Positions 57,210 through 64,000 of a DNA stretch of 64,000 nucleotides are shown piece by piece. Made by a program: the position numbers and the translations under genes. How positions within the stretch are numbered: the first letter of the stretch is position 1; the number at the start of each line of letters is the position of its first letter. The stretch covers positions 2,790,001-2,854,000 of the forward strand of contig NZ_JAFCJI010000001.1 in NCBI RefSeq assembly GCF_018131105.1, given 5' to 3'. The stretch comes from Bradyrhizobium manausense. Its GTDB lineage: Bacteria > Pseudomonadota > Alphaproteobacteria > Rhizobiales > Xanthobacteraceae. Below the pieces are notes generated by a model that ran no database searches, was not told the origin of the DNA, and saw only the letters and a list, made by a program, of their open reading frames with translations.

Positions 57210-57213
<4 letters not shown>
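55807..57213 (-). CDS. ptuA: PtuA-like ABC/RecF-type ATPase (Septu type)
   Basis: The 468-residue AAA_15/AAA_21-type ATPase has Walker A GANGAGKS (30-37), an ABC-like signature LSDGYRNLLAL (288-298), Walker B LLIDEIELHLHP (Asp326-Glu327) and a THSP histidine switch (357-360). A coiled C-terminus follows. In Septu, PtuA forms a complex with the HNH nuclease PtuB and gates it, possibly by nucleotide depletion in infection. It overlaps the helicase stop by 4 bp and the PtuB start by 4 bp. The PtuA/PtuB pair alone is known as a stand-alone defence; here it is embedded in a larger operon. Confidence 0.87.
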
Positions 57214-60797
<3,584 letters not shown>

Positions 60798-61312
60798 TCA
60801 GCGCTCCTCCGTTCGGTCAAACGCGGTCGCTTGCCCCACCTGCATTAGCGCTCTCACAGAATCAAACCTGTTTCCTTCCGACATACAGCCTGACGTTCTT
60901 TGTCGCCATTGTCGTCGCAAATTCCACTCTTCGAAGTTCGGCTATGGTCTATAGGCAAAGCTATTGCGCGACCAAAGTGCAATTGGGCTTCTCAGCAGTC
61001 GATTTGACGGGCCAGCCGACATGGCGCGCAACGACATTGGTCTTCGGCCAGCCGGCTATAAAGACCGTTTGTCAAATTCTCCCCTGCGATGTGCCCGACA
61101 CAGCACGGCGCTGAACTCCCTCTTCGTGAGGTGAGTCAGTGATTCAGCTAGACGCTGACAGCCTCTGGAGCGGGGATAGATGTCAGTGCAGGCCGGCGGC
61201 GTCAGGGGGCGGATCTCGGCAAGTGACCACAAACGTTCATAGCCGTCCGCAATCGCTTATTTGACGGATATTTGACGACTTTTGCCAAATCCTGCTAAGT
61301 CATTGATTTTAT
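60798..61312. other. Right island end, non-coding and regulatory
   Basis: This 515-bp stretch has no credible gene. It should hold the promoter of the leftward defence operon, whose ribosome site GGAGGAG lies just left at 60798-60804. A partial arm-type motif TTTGACG occurs near 60992, and the full 27-bp repeat is at 61258-61284, followed by an inverted copy of the left terminal repeat (61296-61314) touching the tRNA. Confidence 0.55.
61258..61284. repeat. 27-bp direct repeat, island right copy (arm-type integrase site candidate)
   Basis: It is identical to 42895-42921 and contains the TATTTGACG unit twice. It sits 28 bp left of the tRNA end, in the position expected for arm-type sites at attR. 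Confidence 0.65.
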
Positions 61313-61359
61313 TGGCGCTCCCTAGGGGAATCGAACCCCTGTTTCAGCCTTGAGAGGGC
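61313..61359 (-). repeat. Right attachment site inside tRNA-Glu
   Basis: It is identical over 47 bp to 42743-42789. It covers the tRNA from its encoded CCA back to the anticodon loop, so recombination there leaves a complete tRNA on the right side. Confidence 0.9.
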
Positions 61360-61387
61360 CGCGTCCTAACCGCTAGACGAAGGGAGC
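61313..61387 (-). tRNA. tRNA-Glu (CTC anticodon), integration site of the island
   Basis: Read on the minus strand, the gene has a 7-bp acceptor stem GCTCCCT/AGGGAGC, a D arm (GTCTAGCGGTTAGGAC), an anticodon stem CGGCC/GGCTG around the loop CTCTCAA (anticodon CTC, reading GAG), a T arm with GGTTCGAT, discriminator G and an encoded CCA (61313-61315). All parts fit a functional Glu tRNA of 75 nt. Confidence 0.95.
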
Positions 61388-61444
61388 GTGAGGGCTAGCC
61401 AATAGCCTCGAAATTTGTCGGCCGCAAGGACTGCGACCCGCCTT

Positions 61445-61789
61445 TTATGGCTCATTGGCAAATTTGAGCTTTCCAGCCGGCTTCAAGGTGTGGGCGTCGA
61501 AGGTGTGGATCTCGGTGACGCCGCCGATATCGAGCGTGACCACCAGCCGGTCGCCGGCGACGCCGGTGGAGACGATTTTGGCGCCCTTCGGGAGGGTGGC
61601 GGTGACGTCGCTCAACGGACCAGCCGCCCTTCCCTCCGACTTGAAAAGGCGGTAGCCCACCGCGATCAGGACGGCGCAGACGGCCAGCGCCGTGGTCAAC
61701 CCCGCGATCAGCATCATCCGCCGCACCCGCGCGAACAGCGCGGCCTGCTCGGGGGTCTGTTCGGGAACAGCAGTGTCAGACGTCGTCAT
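61445..61789 (-). CDS. Small single-pass membrane protein
   Basis: The 114 residues start at ATG 61789 (MTTSDTAVPEQTPEQAALFARVRR). One transmembrane helix follows (MMLIAGLTTALAVCAVLIAVGY, about 27-48), and then a short periplasmic or cytoplasmic beta-rich domain (LPKGAKIVSTGVAGDRLVVTLDIGGVTEIHTFDAHTLKPAGKLKF). Type and length match uncharacterised fimbrial/accessory membrane proteins of rhizobia. Its start overlaps that of the divergent rluD gene by 2 bp. Confidence 0.8.
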   Translation of the reverse strand: MTTSDTAVPEQTPEQAALFARVRRMMLIAGLTTALAVCAVLIAVGYRLFKSEGRAAGPLSDVTATLPKGAKIVSTGVAGDRLVVTLDIGGVTEIHTFDAHTLKPAGKLKFANEP

Positions 61790-62795
61790 GGAAAGCCCAG
61801 GTTCAGCGCAAAGGTTGGAAGTCGTGGTCGAAGGCGACGAGGGCTCGGCCCGGCTCGACCGCGTGCTGGCAGCACGCCTGCCGGACCTGTCGCGATCAAG
61901 GCTCAAGGCCCTGATTCTGGCAGGCGCGGTGAGCCTCAAGGCGGCTGAGATCCGCGACCCCGCTTACCACGTCGCCTCAGGCGACACGATCATAATCGAC
62001 GTGCCGGAGGCCGTCCCGCCCGAGCCCAAGGGCGAAAATATCGCACTGGATATCGTGTTCGAGGACGACGACATCATCGTCATCAACAAGCCCAAGGGCC
62101 TCGTGGTGCATCCCGCGGCCGGACACGAGACCGGCACCCTGGTGAACGCGCTGATCGCCCATTGCGGCACTTCGCTGTCGGGCATCGGCGGGGTGCGCCG
62201 GCCCGGCATCGTGCACCGGCTCGACAAGGACACCACCGGGCTGATGGTGGTCGCCAAGAACGATCTCGCGCACGCCTCGCTCACCGCTCAATTCGCCGAT
62301 CACGGCCGCACCGGGCCGATGCGGCGCGGCTATATGGCGTTCGCCTGGGGACTGCCCGGCCGGCATCGCGGCACGGTCGATGCGCCGATCGACCGCCATC
62401 CACATGCGCGGGAGAAGATGGCGGTCCGCCAGGGCGGCCGCGAGGCGGTGACGCATTGGGAGCTTTTGGAGAGTTTTAATGGGCGCGACGGCAAGCCGGT
62501 GGCGGCGCTGCTCGCGTGCGAGCTCGAGACCGGGCGTACCCACCAGATCCGCGTCCACCTCTCCCATATCGGCCATCCTCTGATGGGCGACGCGGTCTAT
62601 GGCCCGCATTTCAAGACCAAGGCGAACCAGCTCGGGCCCGACTCGCAGGCCGCTTTGACGGCGCTCGGACGGCAGGCCTTGCATGCTTATCTGCTGGTAC
62701 TCGAGCACCCCAGGACCGGAGAACTTCTTCACTGGGAGGCGGGTCTGCCGGAGGATTTGCTTCTCCTGGAGAGCGCCCTGAAAGCGGCGCTATGA
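61788..62795 (+). CDS. rluD: 23S rRNA pseudouridine synthase RluD
   Basis: The 335 residues have an N-terminal S4 RNA-binding domain (ARLDRVLAARLPDLSRSRLKALILAGAV) and a catalytic domain with the active-site Asp in HRLDKDTTGLMVVAK and the fold stretch GRTHQIRVHLSHIGHPLMGD. The VHPAAGHETGTLVNAL part matches RluD better than RluC. It modifies uridines of 23S rRNA helix 69, a step in large-subunit assembly. ATG 61788 has no clear ribosome site and overlaps the divergent gene's start codon, so translation may be leaderless. Confidence 0.92.
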   Translation: MESPGSAQRLEVVVEGDEGSARLDRVLAARLPDLSRSRLKALILAGAVSLKAAEIRDPAYHVASGDTIIIDVPEAVPPEPKGENIALDIVFEDDDIIVINKPKGLVVHPAAGHETGTLVNALIAHCGTSLSGIGGVRRPGIVHRLDKDTTGLMVVAKNDLAHASLTAQFADHGRTGPMRRGYMAFAWGLPGRHRGTVDAPIDRHPHAREKMAVRQGGREAVTHWELLESFNGRDGKPVAALLACELETGRTHQIRVHLSHIGHPLMGDAVYGPHFKTKANQLGPDSQAALTALGRQALHAYLLVLEHPRTGELLHWEAGLPEDLLLLESALKAAL

Positions 62796-62882
62796 CGCAG
62801 GGGCTTTGAGAAAAGCCTTACCTTACAAAAAGTTATAGCTGCCACACGGGGACGTGACGTCAGCAATCCTTCCCTTTTTGAC

Positions 62883-62893
62883 CCCCCATGGGG
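62883..62893. promoter_or_regulatory. CCCCATGGGG palindrome upstream of rpoH
   Basis: A perfect 10-bp palindrome lies about 120 bp upstream of the rpoH start, next to TATATTG and a TTTTTGACC stretch. These may form part of the rpoH promoter, but the -35/-10 spacing is not standard, so this is tentative. Confidence 0.3.
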
Positions 62894-63011
62894 TATATTG
62901 CGCCTGCGTTGGAAATGACCAACGGAACATCGCAGCCCGGCCGGCTTTGACAAAGCGGTCGTCTGCCTGGCCCGCCGCTATCGGGGGCCTGAACCTTTGG
63001 AGGGCTTATCA

Positions 63012-63911
63012 ATGGCCCGTACCGCTGCTTTGCCGGTCCTCAATGGAGAATCCGGCCTCTCCCGCTACCTCGGCGAAATCCGCAAGTTCCCGATGCTGGA
63101 ACCCCAGCAGGAATACATGCTCGCCAAGCGTTGGCGCGAACACGATGATCGCGACGCTGCACACCAACTCGTCACCAGCCATCTCCGGCTCGTGGCCAAG
63201 ATCGCCATGGGCTATCGCGGCTACGGCTTGCCGATCTCCGAGGTCGTCTCGGAAGGCAATGTCGGCCTGATGCAGGCGGTGAAGCGTTTCGAGCCCGAGA
63301 AGGGCTTCCGTCTCGCCACCTACGCGATGTGGTGGATCAAGGCGTCGATTCAAGAGTACATCCTGCGTTCCTGGTCGCTCGTGAAGATGGGCACCACCGC
63401 GAACCAGAAGAAGCTGTTCTTCAACCTGCGCAAGGCGAAGAGCAAGATCAACGCGCTGGACGAAGGCGATCTCCGCCCCGACCAGGTGAAGATCATTGCC
63501 AAGCGCCTCGGCGTCACGGCCCAGGACGTGATCGACATGAACCGCCGCCTCGGTGGCGACGCGTCGCTCAACGCACCGATCCGCGACGACGGCGAGGCCG
63601 GCGAATGGCAGGATTGGCTGGTCGACAATTCGCCCAACCAGGAAGCCATGCTGGCCGAGCACGAGGAATATGATCACCGCCGCGACGCCCTCACGGGCGC
63701 CATGGGTGTGCTCAACCCGCGCGAACGCCGCATCTTCGAGGCCCGTCGCCTCGCCGATGAGCCGATGACGCTGGAAGACCTTGCCGCCGAGTTCGGCGTG
63801 TCGCGCGAGCGCGTCCGCCAGATCGAGGTCCGCGCCTTCGAGAAGGTGCAGTCCGCGGTCAAGGGCACGATTGCAAGGGCCGAACAGGCCGCGCTGGAAG
63901 CCGCGCACTGA
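63012..63911 (+). CDS. rpoH: RNA polymerase heat-shock sigma factor (sigma-32)
   Basis: The 299-residue RpoH starts at ATG 63012 with GGAGGG upstream. It has region 2 (LRLVAKIAMGYRGYGLPISEVVSEGNVGLMQAVKRFEPEKGFRLATYAMWWIKASIQEYI), an RpoH box-like segment (QKKLFFNLRKAKSKI, about 130-145) and region 4 HTH (LEDLAAEFGVSRERVRQIEVRAFEKVQ). It is one of several RpoH paralogues usual in Bradyrhizobium. It directs core polymerase to chaperone and protease promoters. A strong terminator follows the gene. Confidence 0.97.
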   Translation: MARTAALPVLNGESGLSRYLGEIRKFPMLEPQQEYMLAKRWREHDDRDAAHQLVTSHLRLVAKIAMGYRGYGLPISEVVSEGNVGLMQAVKRFEPEKGFRLATYAMWWIKASIQEYILRSWSLVKMGTTANQKKLFFNLRKAKSKINALDEGDLRPDQVKIIAKRLGVTAQDVIDMNRRLGGDASLNAPIRDDGEAGEWQDWLVDNSPNQEAMLAEHEEYDHRRDALTGAMGVLNPRERRIFEARRLADEPMTLEDLAAEFGVSRERVRQIEVRAFEKVQSAVKGTIARAEQAALEAAH

Positions 63912-63960
63912 GCCAAGGGCTTTCGCGGCCCGCGAATTGGCGGATCGACAAGAGACGAAA

Positions 63961-63986
63961 AGCCGGCGGCAACGCCGGCTTTTTTG
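63961..63986 (+). terminator. Intrinsic terminator of rpoH
   Basis: AGCCGGCG (63961-63968), a GCAA loop and CGCCGGCT (63973-63980) are followed by TTTTTTG. This is a textbook stem with a U-run, 50 bp beyond the rpoH stop. Confidence 0.92.
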
Positions 63987-64000
63987 TGTGAGCTGAAGCA

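Overview
The window is high-GC alphaproteobacterial chromosome, most likely Bradyrhizobium or a close relative. The pointers are the gene repertoire (stand-alone cyanuric acid/barbiturate-type ring-opening amidohydrolase, single-chain acyl-CoA carboxylase, PoxB, RpoH, Tex, many LLM/CoA-type catabolic genes) and several dispersed palindromic repeats of the kind I associate with that genus. This assignment is inference; no rRNA gene is present.

Left part (1-42.6 kb) is ordinary catabolic and regulatory chromosome. In order: an acyl-CoA dehydrogenase cut by the window edge; an orphan molybdenum hydroxylase large subunit with a DapA-family lyase; an outer-membrane-type protein; an HtrA-like protein that has lost its catalytic His and Ser, coupled to a small LuxR regulator; an OmpR/EnvZ-type two-component pair; a His/Gly-rich secreted protein; tex; about 1 kb of repeat-rich non-coding DNA; a ring-opening amidohydrolase plus amidase; a double-hotdog thioesterase; dgoK-dgoA-poxB; an LLM monooxygenase/flavin reductase pair behind a very good sigma-54 promoter, with a sigma-54 activator next door; an acyl-CoA ligase/single-chain carboxylase operon; a Cache chemoreceptor; a TetR/tautomerase divergon; an amidohydrolase-CobW-DUF1989 operon; an RclR-like AraC regulator divergent from a carboxymuconolactone decarboxylase-like and a DUF417 (RclC-like) gene; a 2H phosphoesterase; and a NERD-domain helicase.

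From 42,743 to 61,359 lies an integrated island of about 18.6 kb, bounded by a perfect 47-bp direct repeat. The repeat is the 3' part of a tRNA-Glu(CTC) gene that is complete only at the right end. The left third of the island carries a tyrosine integrase, an AlpA/excisionase-like HTH protein, a RepA-like ATPase, a small terminase-like HTH protein and unknown proteins, all rightward. The right two thirds is a single leftward five-gene operon with 4-bp overlaps: SNF2-type helicase with a DUF3883-like C-terminus, a PtuA-like ATPase, a PtuB-like HNH nuclease, a DUF1156-type adenine methylase, and a Swt1-HEPN/DUF499 ATPase. Helicase, methylase and ATPase match the predicted Hma defence architecture; the two middle genes match the Septu nuclease pair. 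The nesting of a Septu pair inside a translationally coupled Hma operon is the most notable feature of the window.

Right of the island the chromosome resumes with tRNA-Glu, a small membrane protein, the pseudouridine synthase RluD and the heat-shock sigma factor RpoH, followed by a strong intrinsic terminator.
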